Shown here: positions 34,265-45,574 of the stretch, piece by piece
Position numbering within the stretch: position 1 is the first letter of the stretch
Layout: each line of letters begins with the position of its first letter
Source: Merluccius polli
Lineage: Eukaryota; Chordata; Actinopteri; Gadiformes; Merlucciidae
Reading direction: 5' to 3'
Assembly (NCBI GenBank): GCA_030340625.1
Contig: JAOPHQ010006607.1
Span: 16,001-80,000 of the forward strand
DNA length: 64,000 nt
The notes under the pieces: generated by a model
What the model saw: only the letters and a program-made list of their open reading frames with translations
The model's database searches: none
What the model was told of the DNA's origin: nothing
Position numbers and translations under genes: made by a program

Positions 34265-35373
34265 TAGAGATGCAACAATCCACTTTTGTTCAGTTCTGAT
34301 CCTATTCTGATACCTGAATTTGGATATCTACCAATACTGATTCCAATAACAGAGCTCTTTTTTGGTGGTTGCAAAGAAAGCCACACTTTTTTTTATTATT
34401 AGGTATTCCCAGTGAAACTGGATTGTATTTACAGGGATTATTAGGTATTCACAGTCCCTGATTGCGCAAACATTGGCGGTCAAAGTAAACGCTCAGCACT
34501 GCTGCCCTGTTCAATTAATATTTCTGAAACTTGGTATATAGGCCTTATTTGACATGCTGAACATTTTTGCCTCTTGGACCCATAAGGTCCGTCATGATAG
34601 ATTTTTCTGTACAGTGAAACTTCTCAAAAATCTTCTCAGAAACCACAAGTCCAAGTGCTCGATGGACATGTCTGATTAAGTTATACAAGGAATTTGAGTG
34701 TATAAAAAATGGCAAAATGCCATATCTATCAATCACAAGGCTCCTTCAGAAGGTCCCCAGGCCTTGAAAGTTGGTATGCACATAGAGGACATTCCCCTTA
34801 ACAAGTGTACCACACTTGGTGTCAATACTCAAAAAATGACATCCGTGTCCTTTTCAATACATTTTGCAATATTCAATTTGCAATCACAAGTCCGCTTCAG
34901 AGGGTCTCCAGGCCTTGGTAGTTGGTAGGCAAATAGAGCCCACCCCCCTTATGAAGTCTTGACAAATTTGGTGTCAATCGCTCAAAAAATGACGTCAGTG
35001 TCCATTTTAATAAATGCTAAGCTAAGCTTAGACGGCATTTACTCTCAAACCATGACTCGGATTCACTCCAAATTGCTTGGGAAGACTTATCTCATCGCCC
35101 AAGAGTGACGTGATCCCGCCAATCGCCGGAAAAGGGTGGTCATGTGTGCTGTGAATACCTTTCGAGACTGCTTGCAGTTTTAATTAATTAATTTTGGCTC
35201 CTATTGTTATGTACACTATATATTTTTAAGAACGTTTTACACAGTTTGGAGATGGGCTAGCCTCATGTTCAGCTTTTTGATTAAAGAAAAAACAAAAATT
35301 AATATCAGATCAGTACTCGGAATCGACCCATTCGAAGATGTGTGTACTCGGTAGTGAAAAAGTGCATCCATGA
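34265..35373 (+). mobile_element. hAT element related to X, with internal tandem duplication
   Basis: The left end TAGAGATGCAACAATCCAC (consensus-like TAGGGATGCACCGATCC) and the right end near GTGCATCC bracket it. The last 200 bp (cagtttggagatgggct, cagctttttgattaaag, gaagatgtgtgtactcggta) match the end of element X copy A at 20350-20500. No target duplication was found, so one end may be damaged. An internal 150-bp unit occurs twice (34729-34878 and 34879-35020). Confidence 0.6.
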
Positions 35374-35522
35374 TCGCGGGAAGTAGGGGTGCTGCTGGTG
35401 AGATGATGATTTTTATTTTCTTGTTTTTTTTAATTTTCATAAATGTATTAAAAACATTTTGCATAATTTTCCTGTTTTGGGGAATTTCAGGAAATGATTG
35501 CAATATTGATATACTGAAAATG

Positions 35523-36033
35523 TAGCCTGGCAAGCCAGACCCACATCAGAAAGATGTAGGGTCTGGCATTGCTCCATTGGCAGTGTGGGCGGGATAAACG
35601 GTTGTCTTGCAAGTTCCCTCTGCATGCAATAGGATAGCGCTACAACCAATCAGAGCAACGAAGAAAGTGACGTAGTCAGAGCAACGGCTCTGACTACGTA
35701 ATTAATCAAAACTCCGAATACATATTTATTTTTGAGGAAAGACTTCAAGTGCTGTTCTTTGTTCTTTTCTCAAAGAAAATGTTAGCTTCAAGTCTTGAAG
35801 AATCGCGGCCAAAGCCGCTGTTCGCCAGCAGCAGCAGCCATTGTTTACCTCTAACAACGGAACCGTCACAACTCTGTCGTCATTAGGTAGCCCGGCTTCT
35901 GATTCCACCCCGCACGATGTGATTGGCCTCACAGATTTTCTGTTTCCAGCAGCGCAAAACGACGACAAAAGGCTAGACCTCCTGGCTGCAAATTAAATTT
36001 GCTGCTGCTAGGGGCGTCTAGATTTCTAGGCTA
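35523..36033 (-). mobile_element. Family Z MITE, copy 2
   Basis: A complete element with ends TAGCCTGGCAAGCCAGAC and ..TCTAGGCTA. The flanks CTGAAAATG (35514-35522) and CTGTAAATG (36034-36042) are a 9-bp duplication with one change. The helicase-like frame starts at 35841 on the minus strand but suffers a deletion of about 16 bp and a frameshift. The piece LQDLKLTFSLRKEQRTAL survives. The central hairpin has perfect 13-bp arms (acgtagtcagagc). Confidence 0.88.
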
Positions 36034-36365
36034 CTGTAAATGTCATTTTCAATTGAATTATCATTATACAACAGGTAGTTCCAACCAAGCAATCTGATTG
36101 GTCACTTAGACATTTAGACTGCTCAAATCAGCATGACGGCACCCCTAGCCGTGCTGCCTCATCACTATAAATATTACTCCGCCATTGATTAAAACTATAC
36201 ATATTTCCATAGCAACATTGTAACTGCCACTGTAGGAGCAGAGCAAGAGCAAAACAGTAGCCTACAATATCAATACAAAATCGATAATTTTGTTGTTAAT
36301 TTTGATTTATATGGTGGGCTTAGTTCCGCTTGCGGAGAGTTCCGTAAGCATCAATGAAGTGCCAA

Positions 36366-36735
36366 TATGACGGTAGAGCACACCCTAACCCTATACAACG
36401 GTTACCAACAAAAAAAATTATATAAACAACACAATCAAATCAACTCAACAGGGACTAGAAAGCTTCTCTGTTGCTAGGTTATTAATAAGAGTCGGCCTAG
36501 TTGCTGGAGTAGGAAACTAGGTTTCATTACGTAGGAGTCTACGGGTGTGTCTGATTGTTTTCCAGGTATTAGTCAGTCCCATGCATTTCCAGGGAAACGG
36601 AAATGACACGAGCAAAACGTTTTTTATTTTGAGGTCGAATTGCCACAGAATATAAATACATTTTGATTATATCTTATATTTAGTTGGTAACCGTTGTATA
36701 ACGCAATATTACACTCAAGGGTGTACTTTACCATA
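36366..36735. repeat. Inverted repeat / possible MITE
   Basis: ATACAACGGTTACCAAC near 36393-36409 is exactly complemented near 36684-36700. Pairing continues outward with gaps (ggtagagcacaccc against gggtgtactttacc). No target duplication was identified. Confidence 0.5.
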
Positions 36736-37236
36736 TACAGTTGCAGTGGTTTATTATAAGCTGCCGCTGAGCAGTTTTATATTCAGTGGTCAATACCTTT
36801 TTCACATCACACCATACCTTTGCTGAAAAAATGGCACTTATTTGGATATGTTGTGTTGTTTATTTGGTCGTCATGTCTTCGCGAGTGATTGACGTCCTGT
36901 CACTGTTCCAGTTGCTCATCCTGTAGTGGAGAGAGAGCGGACGACTTGTCGTTTGTGCTCAGTGGAGCGGACAGCTCCACAGAGTTGTGTTATTGTGCGG
37001 CTGCTGCAAAATTTGTAAATGTATTTTTTATATACAGTTTCAGCACCCCCAACTCAAAACACCTTCCTGCGGCCCTGGGTGCATCCCTACTTAGGTGCAA
37101 ATCCTTTGGTACACACCAACTACGGACCAATATCATTCGTTTTTCTATATGGGAAGTCTGTACGATGGAAAGCAAAGCCACTAGGAGCCAATAAAAATGG
37201 AAAGGGTGTGGTTTTAAACCGCGTATGTGAGAGAGA
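36736..37236. other. Stretch without a recognised gene
   Basis: No supportable coding exon or element ends. Confidence 0.4.
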
Positions 37237-38834
37237 AGAGAGATGAGATGAGATAAACTATTGATCCCACACCGGGGAAATTCGCAGGTTAAAGCAGCTC
37301 AAGAGTCTACAAAGCAAAGGAAAAAAAGTAAGTAGATTTAAGTAAGTAGTATTCTAAAATAGAATAAAGCTCTATACCCTCAAATAGAATACAATAAAAT
37401 AGAATAAAATGTTATACTCTACAAAAACCTTATGCTTATACAGATGCGTACATGCAGGATGAATGACTAACATCCTCCTCTCACCCTCCTCTATGGAATC
37501 AAGAGGGCAGTACAGGACAGAACTAGCCCTCTTAATCAGTGTATTTAGTCTTTAGTCTTTAGTCTGGCCCTCTCAGTGCCTTCACCTCCCCAGCAGACCA
37601 TTGTGTAGAAAATTGCAGATGGCACCACAGTGTCGTGAAAGGTTCTTAACGGTGTCCTGCACAATCCAAAGGACCTCAGTCTCCTCAACAGATGAAGATA
37701 ACTTTGGCCCTTTTTGTACAGGATATGTGTTGTCTGACAGGAGTTTAATGTTGAGGTGAACACCCAGGTACACTCCCACAATGTCCAATTCCTGGATGTA
37801 CAATGGTGTAGTCTGGTGTCTGGGACTTCCTATGGAAGTCTATCGCCATCTCCTTTTGTCTTGCTGGCGTTTAGGTGCAGGTGGTTGAGCTCACACCAGT
37901 CAATAAAGTCCTTGACCTCCCTGTATTCCAGTTTGTTCCCCTCTGTTACATATCCAACGATGGCTGTATCATTAGAGAACTTCTGGAGGTGACAGTTGTC
38001 CATGATGTATCTGAAGTCCGATGTGTAAATGGAGAACAGAAAAGGAGAGAGCACTGTACCCTGTGGATCCCCTGTGCTGCAAACCATCACATCAGACACA
38101 CGGTAATGGAGCCTCACATACTGTGGTCTGTTGGTGAGGTAGTTGATGGTCCACGCAGCCAGGTGGCAGTCAAATCCTGCCTCCTCTAGCTTACCACTAA
38201 GTAGTGTTGCACCGATACCGATACTAGTATCGGGAGGGGCCCCGATACCGCGCTAAAATGCTGGCATCGGTATCGGCGAGTACGAACAAATAATGCGCCG
38301 ATGCCATTTACATATACTAATATGAAACTTGGAACGCAGCGCTTTGCGTCTTTCTCTCCCTTCACTCACTGCTGCGTGTGATCACACGTGTTCAGTGCAT
38401 GCCGTGCCAAGCAGCTATCCTATTGGCCCACTCCGGCCGCCCGGCCGCGCATGTTGACCGACCGACAAGCGACGACGACAAAGTACCAAAAAAAAGAAAG
38501 AAAAAAAAGCACCGGAGACGCGGAGGGCGCGCGGTTCAGCCGCGCGGCGCACAGAAAAGTTGCTCCGCCTGCGGACGCGCCGGTGCGGGGAAACTCAGTG
38601 AGCGGGTCCGCCTGCCGGTGCAACGCACCCGGTCACCACCCATGCCCCCCCCCCCCCCCCCCCGCTCCCCGGGGTGCCATGCGGACACAAACAAGGAGAA
38701 GAGGGGAACATTTTTTTTAGTAATTATCTCTAGTTATACTATATTATCTAATTATACTAGTAATTAAGCCATGATAGCAATGATTTTACATCCAAGTGAG
38801 TATGCAGTTCTTTAGTATTAGAAGAAAAAAAGCT

Positions 38835-38896
<62 letters not shown>

Positions 38897-39452
38897 ATTT
38901 TTATTTTTTATTTTATTTTTTTTTCCGGCGTGGTATCGGTATGGTATCGGTATCGGCCGATACTGCACAGCCGGGTATCGGTATCGGTATCGGGGGCCAA
39001 AAAATGGTATCGGTGCAACACTACCACTAAGCAGTGATGGCTGTATTGTATTAAAGGATAAGTCATCCACCCCAATGCCTGGTTGGTAAGCGAATTGCAG
39101 TGGGTTCAGCTTTGAGCTCATCATGGGTCGGAGGTGGTTGAGAAGCTTCATCAGGTAAGAAGTCAAGGCTACTGGTCTAAAATCGTTAGCCAAAAGAGAA
39201 ACACCGTACCTTTTTGATGGGCACGGTGTTCTCTACACAAAAGTTAATGTAGTCAGAAATGCAGTCTATGTCCTCCCCGTGTGGGCTACAAAGTGTTTCC
39301 CAGTCAGTGGCTTCAAAACAATCCCTCAGTGTCTCACTGGCCTCCTCAGACCATTTCCTCACAGATCTGGTAGGGCGTTGTTTATTCACCACAGGTACAT
39401 AGACAGGAAGCAAATGCACCAGGTTGTGATCTGAGTGACAGCAGAGCTTCAA
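37237..39452 (-). pseudogene. Rex1/CR1-like non-LTR retrotransposon relic, split by a hAT MITE
   Basis: On the minus strand a post-endonuclease piece (TRSVRKWSEEASETLRDCFE, 39400-39340) is followed by RT entry sequence (NDFRPVALTSYLMKLLNHL and LNPLQFAYQPGIGVDDLSF, 39190-39060). The hAT insertion 38202-39023 comes next. RT then continues (CSTGDPQGTVLSPFLFSIYT, LQKFSNDTAIVGY, ELNHLHLNASKTK, 38080-37850). The thumb region (NIKLLSDNTY, YKKGQ, LLRRLRSFG) lies at 37760-37660. The catalytic FADD-type box reads FSND. The 3' end has ATCAATAGTTTATC and a short CATCT repeat (37237-37257). Stops and frameshifts make it inactive. The clade name is from pattern memory and is less certain than the non-LTR assignment. 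Confidence 0.8.
38202..39023. mobile_element. hAT MITE inserted in the LINE, with CpG-rich core and (TA)n
   Basis: The ends TAGTGTTGCACCGATACC and GGTATCGGTGCAACACTA are perfect 18-bp inverted repeats. The exact 8-bp duplication CCACTAAG lies at 38194-38201 and 39024-39031. The core (38340-38700) is GC- and CpG-rich with a C-run (38645-38662). A (TA)n tract lies at 38836-38893. GGTATCG repeats cluster next to both ends. Confidence 0.93.
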
Positions 39453-40310
39453 AGTAACCTAAAAGTTTCAGAAGACACACAGCTTCCATAGTATGAGATA
39501 ACAAATAAGGTGAAGGTGAAGTTTTGATGAAATTGCATGGCAGAACTAGCGCTCAAATAGAAAACGCACACGCGCTATTGTGGATGATGGATCGCCGGAA
39601 AAGGAAAAAAGATTGTACCTGTTCTATTCATGGTTATCAAATTACCAACCCCAAAGCTTTTTGATATCTTTTGCCTTTGTTTAAACATTGAAATAGCTGC
39701 TAAATATGTTCATTATTAAAACCCCTCTTTATTAAAACCATTAACCATAAGCAGTGTTTTCACGTCACATTTTATTATCGGCCGAGGTGATACCAAAAAA
39801 TGTACCGGTACTATCCCCAACTTTTGCTAATGGGAAACCAATCCAAGCCCGTAGTCAAGTTGAGGTGGTACTATGCAGTAAAAAAGGGGCAATAGTTCTA
39901 CAGCTCTAATGTTCAGCCAGGTAAGTTCTGCTCAGTTGCCGTAAAACAACCCAGGCTTCCATTTTCTTCGATGATTATCAACACCTGACCTGTATTTGGG
40001 GCTTCTTATTTTAGAAACTGTTAATAATAGCATAGATTACTGTCTAAGATCATAGAAGACTAACAAGTAAAAAGGAAAAAAAAGTTGTTGACCAAAAAAT
40101 GACAAATCGATTTTTGCCATCATGAACAAATAATCAAAATACCAATTATTGTGACACATCCCTCATGTGTCATTATTATTTTAGGTCAGAAAAGTCACAT
40201 CCCTGGAACCTGCAATTGCTGCAACCATTTCTGGGTCCATTTGCTCCTTCGTCTCGCCTCACTTTCCCTTGTCTGTGAGGGTGGCGTTCGATAGCTTATG
40301 CAGCCTTAAT
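39453..40310. other. Stretch without a recognised gene
   Basis: AT-rich unique-looking sequence. Nothing else could be supported. Confidence 0.4.
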
Positions 40311-40480
40311 GGGTGGCAGTGGCTCAGGACTCAGATTTTCTGGCAACCGGAAGGTTGCTGGGGCTTGACACCGCCGTCTGTGTATAATTGTGTGTATGAA
40401 TGGGGGAATGTGAGGCAAAAATTGTAAAGCACTTTGTGTGGCCACTGGTTTGAAAAGCACTATATAAATGCAGTCCATCT
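40311..40480 (+). mobile_element. SINE copy (internally shortened), same type as 11455-11676
   Basis: It starts GGGTGGCAGTGGCTCAGGAC, has an AACCGGAAGGTTGCTGG block, and ends GTAAAGCACTTTGTGTGGCC..TATATAAATGCAG. The central segment is shorter than in the other copy, and the B-box region is damaged. Confidence 0.7.
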
Positions 40481-40789
40481 TTCCCAATGGCTCAGTAGCT
40501 TGAAAAACTCTCCTCCCCAATAAAAGTCTGACCCTGATGGACAAACGGGACCATATAGAACAGTATAAATAACTAGTTCACAGCATAGTTTATAATGGCA
40601 TATGCTGTATGCACATTTAAATTAAATAATATATCTTACAACCATATACTATGTGCATTTAGAAAAAGAATATTACACAACAGTATGAAAATAAAACTAG
40701 GTCAAAACCTAGTGTGTGGCTGCACTGTGAATCCATCCTTGCGCTCGATAGATTCAGAATGAACGGCAGTCAAACAGAGCGCTTTTAAA
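40481..40789. other. Stretch without a recognised feature
   Basis: Nothing supportable was seen. Confidence 0.35.
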
Positions 40790-41640
40790 CACTCTCTGAG
40801 GACGTAAAGGTACGTGTCCACAGGATCCGTCAACTCCACGCCTCCCATTCCATAACCAGGGACATTCGATTCTTAAACGCCATCACACACCGTTTCCCTG
40901 GTGCCACTGTCCCCGACATTTTGGACTAGGGTTGCAAATTTCGTGCATTTTCCTTAACCGATAGTTGAACACGTTAACAATCAATCGATTAATCATTAAT
41001 AATTAATATAATTAAGATACAAAACGCACATCTTTTTCTCAGTTTAAGTTTTATTTAAACAATTCCAGCGCCACATCCATTATGTGAAACATTAATTCAT
41101 GAAGCACAAACAATTTAAACTAACAGAATGATAAAACAATAAGGCTCTGGCTCGAAACGGCTGCTCTTGTCTGCCTGTCCTTATTCAACAAATGGCGCCG
41201 CCAAACAAAACAATGTCAAATGCCATTAACCGGCACTGACTGCTTCTTCCTTTGTTGCGCCAGTAGTTTTTCTGAACTGTAAAGGTGAAGTACGCCCTCT
41301 TGTGGTATAAAAGTTAATATATGTGAGCTCCGGAGAAATGGTACATAAAACATACATTGTCGGTTAATACATTTTTAATTGGTTAAATTCTTAACAGCAA
41401 TTAATCGATTAATGATTAATCATTAACATCCCTATTTTGGACAAACTCTTGGACTTACTGCCTTCACTCCCGACCTCCATCAAAAGAATAGTACTACATG
41501 TGGGGACTAACGACACATCCCGTCAGGAGTCTGAGTACACCAAAAAATATTTTAATCTCCTTTTTAATGTTTTAAAGGACTGTGGAAAGTTGTTTTAGCC
41601 TTATCCATTATCTATTATACATGGCTCTAGTCAAATCATT
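40790..41640 (+). pseudogene. L2-like LINE ORF1 esterase-domain relic, split by a hAT MITE
   Basis: Before the insertion the sequence reads NIRFLNA-type then AITHRFPGATVPDILD (to 40926). After it comes LDKLLDLLPSLPTSIKRIVL followed by HVGTNDTSRQESEYTKKYFN (41440-41560). HVGTND resembles the conserved block of the SGNH-type esterase domain known from ORF1 of CR1/L2 LINEs. A stop follows shortly (tag near 41597). The element is degenerate. Confidence 0.6.
40927..41434. mobile_element. 508-bp hAT MITE in the L2 relic
   Basis: The ends are TAGGGTTGCAAATT and ..TTAACATCCCTA. The exact 8-bp duplication TTTTGGAC lies at 40919-40926 and 41435-41442. ATTAATCGATTAATnATTAAT motifs repeat near both ends. 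No coding sequence. Confidence 0.9.
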
Positions 41641-41779
41641 ACCATTATGATCTCAAGGCGTTTTCTTTGTTATGGTCTGGATCCGGAGTGATCCAGCCAA
41701 TTGTGCGCACCCCCACAGTTTCCTGTGCTGATGACTACACGATGACATCATCAGTCAAAATGTGCTTGATATAGCGAAC

Positions 41780-42295
41780 AAGACTCACATTCTGAATGAC
41801 TTGTTTACAAGGGAAAATGTGGTTTCCTTTTGGGACTCCGCGTCTGTCAGGCCGCGGTGGTGGTCTCGCTCTTACTATTATGTACAGAGCATTGCATGGC
41901 CTGGCTCCTGTATATGTGGCTGAACTACTTCACCCATACTCATCAACTCGCTCTCTTAGGTCAAATATGTTAAACCTGCTGTCCGTCCCACACACCCAGC
42001 TTAAGACTCGTGGTGATCAAGCTTTTGAGTCCGTAGCATCTAAATTATGGAATGCTCTGCTTCCACATTATGGTCTGCTGTGGACACACCTGTTTAGACA
42101 GGCTTTTCGTCAACCTGTATGCATTGTGTTTTCATTATGTATTGTGTTCTTAGTTTTGCACTTTTTAAACACGTGGCTCTCGTGGTCACTTCATCTTTTG
42201 TGATATCTTTTCTTGTATTTTCTTTTATTCTCTTGTAAAGCACTTTGTGACAAATGTCTTTGAAAAGTGCTATATAAATACATTTCCTTTTTTTA
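41780..42295 (+). pseudogene. L2-like LINE with endonuclease motif fused to RT C-terminus, plus 3' tail
   Basis: RLSGRGGGLAL (41847-41879) matches the GRGGG motif of the L2 endonuclease domain. It is followed at once by YRALHGLAPVYVAELLHPYS and LKTRGDQAFESVASKLWNAL, the C-terminal region beyond the RT. In a full L2 these are separated by over a kilobase, so an internal deletion joined them. The 3' end GTAAAGCACTTTGTGACAAA..AAAGTGCTATATAAATACAT (42236-42285) is the usual L2 tail. The frame is still open for about 130 codons. Confidence 0.75.
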
Positions 42296-42856
42296 ATTTT
42301 TTTTTTTACATCTACTGCAACCAACTTCTTAGATGCCTACAGAGCCTCTTCTCTATTCAACAGTATCAAGGCCCAGCCCATTCAGCTGAACACAGACCAA
42401 TTGATCACAAAGTTCAATTCATTCAAACTGTGGAGACATCTTGGACTCTGTTGCCCCTCTGAAGGTCAGAAAACCTAGAGCCAATACTCAGCCATGGCTG
42501 AATAGTGAAACCCATGCTCTTTGTTGAAGGCAGAACGTAAATTGGAAAAAGACAGGCTTCAGGTTTCATTTGAGATACTGAAAGGCTGTCTGGCAAATTA
42601 TCAGCTAGCTGTTAAAGTGGCAAGAGTAAAATATTTTACACCAATACACCATCTCCAGAAATTCCCACAGTCCCAAAGCCCTGTCCCACACAATAAATTC
42701 AGTACTCAACCCTGTTGCTGCTACCTGTCCTGTGCCGACCACAGCCATTTGTTTTTTCTACGAAAAATGTATCGCATTCAATTAATTTGATTAATCCCAG
42801 ATTTACACAATCTCTCATACAAAGTCCACCACCTGCCCCCTGGATGTTGTTCCTAC

Positions 42857-43653
42857 TAGGGATGTCCGATATTATCGGCCCACCGATATTATCGGCTGAT
42901 ATTGGCATAAAAAATCAATATCGGAAAATATCGGTATCGGTTTTTTAACCGATACCGAAATCGATTTTGAAATAATTTCAGACATCTGTTATGTTTCAAG
43001 TGAGGACGTGGTTTGATGACATCATACACGCGCCGCGCCGTCTCAATAACAAGCCTGGGCATGTGCGGCCGTGTAGCGGGACGCTAGTTGTAGCTGTAGT
43101 TATGTCGGTGGTTTGGAATTATTTCAAAGTTTCTACGTTGAATAGTAAAATAGGGGTCAGCGCAACATACTAACGCATTCTGCGAAACAGGTCTCATCAC
43201 AACCGGTTCAGGTCCGCTGTACCGCGCTCACATTATTTTATTTATTAATCCGCACTTCCAGACCGTCACCGGGGCTTCAGAGTAATGTGTCCGAGGAAAG
43301 CAGCCCTCTCCCGGACACACACGCCAGCTTTTACCGCTGTTTTGTTTTTTTATATTTTATTTGTTTTAATCCGCACTTCCAGACCGTCACCGGGGCTTCA
43401 GAGTAATATGTCCGAGGAGAGTAGCCCTCTCCCGGACGCACACGCTAGCTTTTACCGCTGTTTTGTTTTTATTTATTAATCCACACTTCCGCTCGGCATA
43501 AAGCCTATTGCGGTTTGCAATGAGTGTAAAGCGGAGGTTTCACGTGGCCGCATATATCGGTATCGGTATCGGTTGATATCGGTATCGGAAATTAAGAGTT
43601 GAACAATATCGGTTATCGGTTATCGGTAAAAAATCCAATATCGGACATCCCTA
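42857..43653. mobile_element. 797-bp hAT MITE in the L2 relic
   Basis: The ends TAGGGATGTCCGATATT and AATATCGGACATCCCTA are perfect inverted repeats. The exact 8-bp duplication GTTCCTAC lies at 42849-42856 and 43654-43661. Internal units of 121 and 110 bp are tandemly repeated (starts 43247, 43368, partial 43478). Clusters of ATCGGTATCGG flank the termini. Confidence 0.95.
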
Positions 43654-44562
43654 GTTCCTACACATCTTTTAAAGTTAGCATTGGACACCGCAGGTCCTAA
43701 AATTTCCCTTATTACTAATAGCAGTCTTGCAAATTGAACGTTCCTGTCCTGTTTTAAACATGCAATAGTCCAGGCTCTTATTAAAAAGCCTATCCTTGAC
43801 AAGTCAGTACGAAACAATTTTCATCCCATCTCCAAGCTGTCATTCCTGTCCAAAGTGCTGGAGAAAATTGTTTGTACACACCTTCTACCATAACATCATG
43901 GAGAAATTCCAATCATGCTTCAGGGCTCGTCACAGCAAGAAATCTACCCTTCTTAAAGTCTCAAATGACCTATGCTGTCCCTAGACTGGTATATGTGCTA
44001 TTTTAATTATTTTAAACCGGAGAGCCGCTTTTGATACGGTTGATCAATTAATTTTATTAAACAGTCTTAAGGACCAGGTTGACATCCACGGCAATGCCCT
44101 CAAGTGGTTTGCCTCCTATCTAACAGACAGGACTCTCTCTGTTAACATTGGCAGCCTGTCCTCCTCTGCTGCCGCCATCAGTTGTGGAGTACCTAAAGGT
44201 TCCATTTTAGGACCCATTCTATTTGCGCTGTATATGCCCCCTTAGGCTCCATCTTCAGCAAGCACAATGTCTCCTTTCACTGCTATGCCAATGACATGCA
44301 AATGTATCTCCCTTTGAATCTGTGGGATTCCTACTCCTTCACATCCATCCTAAACTGCCTCCAGGATGTGAAATTCTGGATGGCAAAAAACTCAGAAGTT
44401 GAATAATAAGACGGAAGTGATTGTTTTTGGTCCCCCCAGCTCAACTGGGAGTTTAGCCTCCCACTTAGGGTCATTGTCATTGAACCTTCATGCCCAGACC
44501 AGAAATATTGGTGTCATCTTTGACTCTGCACTGAAATTTGATAAACAGATTAGCTCTGTGGT

Positions 44563-44986
44563 AATCTCTATAAACAGGTATCTGCATATGAATGCAAAAT
44601 CTGTAGGCAAAGGGACAAGATTTTGGGATCGGAAGCGTTCTGGTTTCCGTTTTTAGTCCTAGTATTGACCAATCACGTTTGAGTGGGCTTTGGTCGCATC
44701 CGGGTAAACGGGCCGTGTGGGGCAAAATAGGCGGAATGCATTGGCCGAAATGCAATCTTGGAACCCATTATTAGCTATTGTGAAAAGGCTACTTCGGTCG
44801 TAGATGTCGTCTCTCCAACTCCTTTCACGCGTTTCAAGTTGCTAATCGGACTGTAAACAGGGAAGAGGAAAAGAGGAAGTCTTGGTCCGGATATCCACTG
44901 GCTACTCCAGGTCCGCCAGAATTATTGGCCCTTGCCTCCAGAGGCTAAATCGTTGTCAGATGGTAGCTGATTGGGTTTCGAGATTG
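44563..44986. mobile_element. 424-bp unknown insertion in the L2 RT region
   Basis: The L2 protein homology stops at 44562 and resumes at 44997. The flanks GCTCTGTGGT (44553-44562 and 44987-44996) are an exact 10-bp direct repeat. The ends AATCTC and GAGATTg are short inverted matches. I do not recognise the insert. The duplication length is close to the 9-bp class seen for family Z. Confidence 0.65.
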
Positions 44987-45574
44987 GCTCTGTGGTGAAA
45001 GGCTGCTTTTTTCAGTTAAGGAACATTGCCAAACTGCATTAATCTCAAGGCTAGATTACTGCAACTCACTGTACCTAGGTGTTGGCCAGTCCTCTTTGTC
45101 TCACCTGCAGCTAGTGCAGAATGCTGCAGCAAAACTTTTGACTGGTACCAGGAAACGTGACATTATTACACCAGTACTAGTATCCCTGCACTGGCTACCT
45201 GTGAAATACAGGATTGATTTTAAGGCTCTTTTATTTGTTTTTAAAGCTATACATGGGCTAGCACCCCTGTACATCTAGGAACTTCTCTGCCCCTACTCCA
45301 ACTCTAGGCCTCTTAGATCCTCAGAACAATTGTTTTTAACTGTTCTACAGGGAGATCGTGCCTTTGCATTCGCAGCTCCAAAGCTTTGGAATAGCCTTCC
45401 GCTTTCAATCAAATGTTCCCCCTCCTCCATTGACACTTGTAAGTCAAAACACAAAGTCTTAAGACCAGTAAGTCAAAATACCACTAAAAGCAGAGCAAAT
45501 TATTACATAAGTATAAGTATAATACTTTAAATGAAGTACAAGAACAAAGTATACTTTTAGGAAATTTAGAATAC

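Larger units (their letters stand above)
42310..45455 (+). pseudogene. L2-like LINE ORF2 relic with two insertions
   Basis: Pieces in order are as follows. Post-endonuclease sequence (FLDAYRASSLFNSIKAQP, PWLNSETHAL, RKLEKDRLQVSFEILKGCLA) is interrupted by the hAT MITE 42857-43653. RT begins NFHPISKLSFLSKVLEKIV (about 43810-43870). It continues RAAFDTVDQLILLNSL, then GNALKWFASYLTDRTLSVNI and SCGVPKGSILGPILFALYM (44020-44240), then CYANDMQMYLP, where the catalytic Y-A-D-D reads YAND. The insert 44563-44986 follows, then FFQLRNIAKLH and the C-terminal region (LVQNAAAKLLTGTRKR, LHWLPVKYRIDFKAL, GDRAFAFAAPKLWNSLP, 45100-45405). Several stops and shifts. No 3' tail was seen. Confidence 0.8.
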
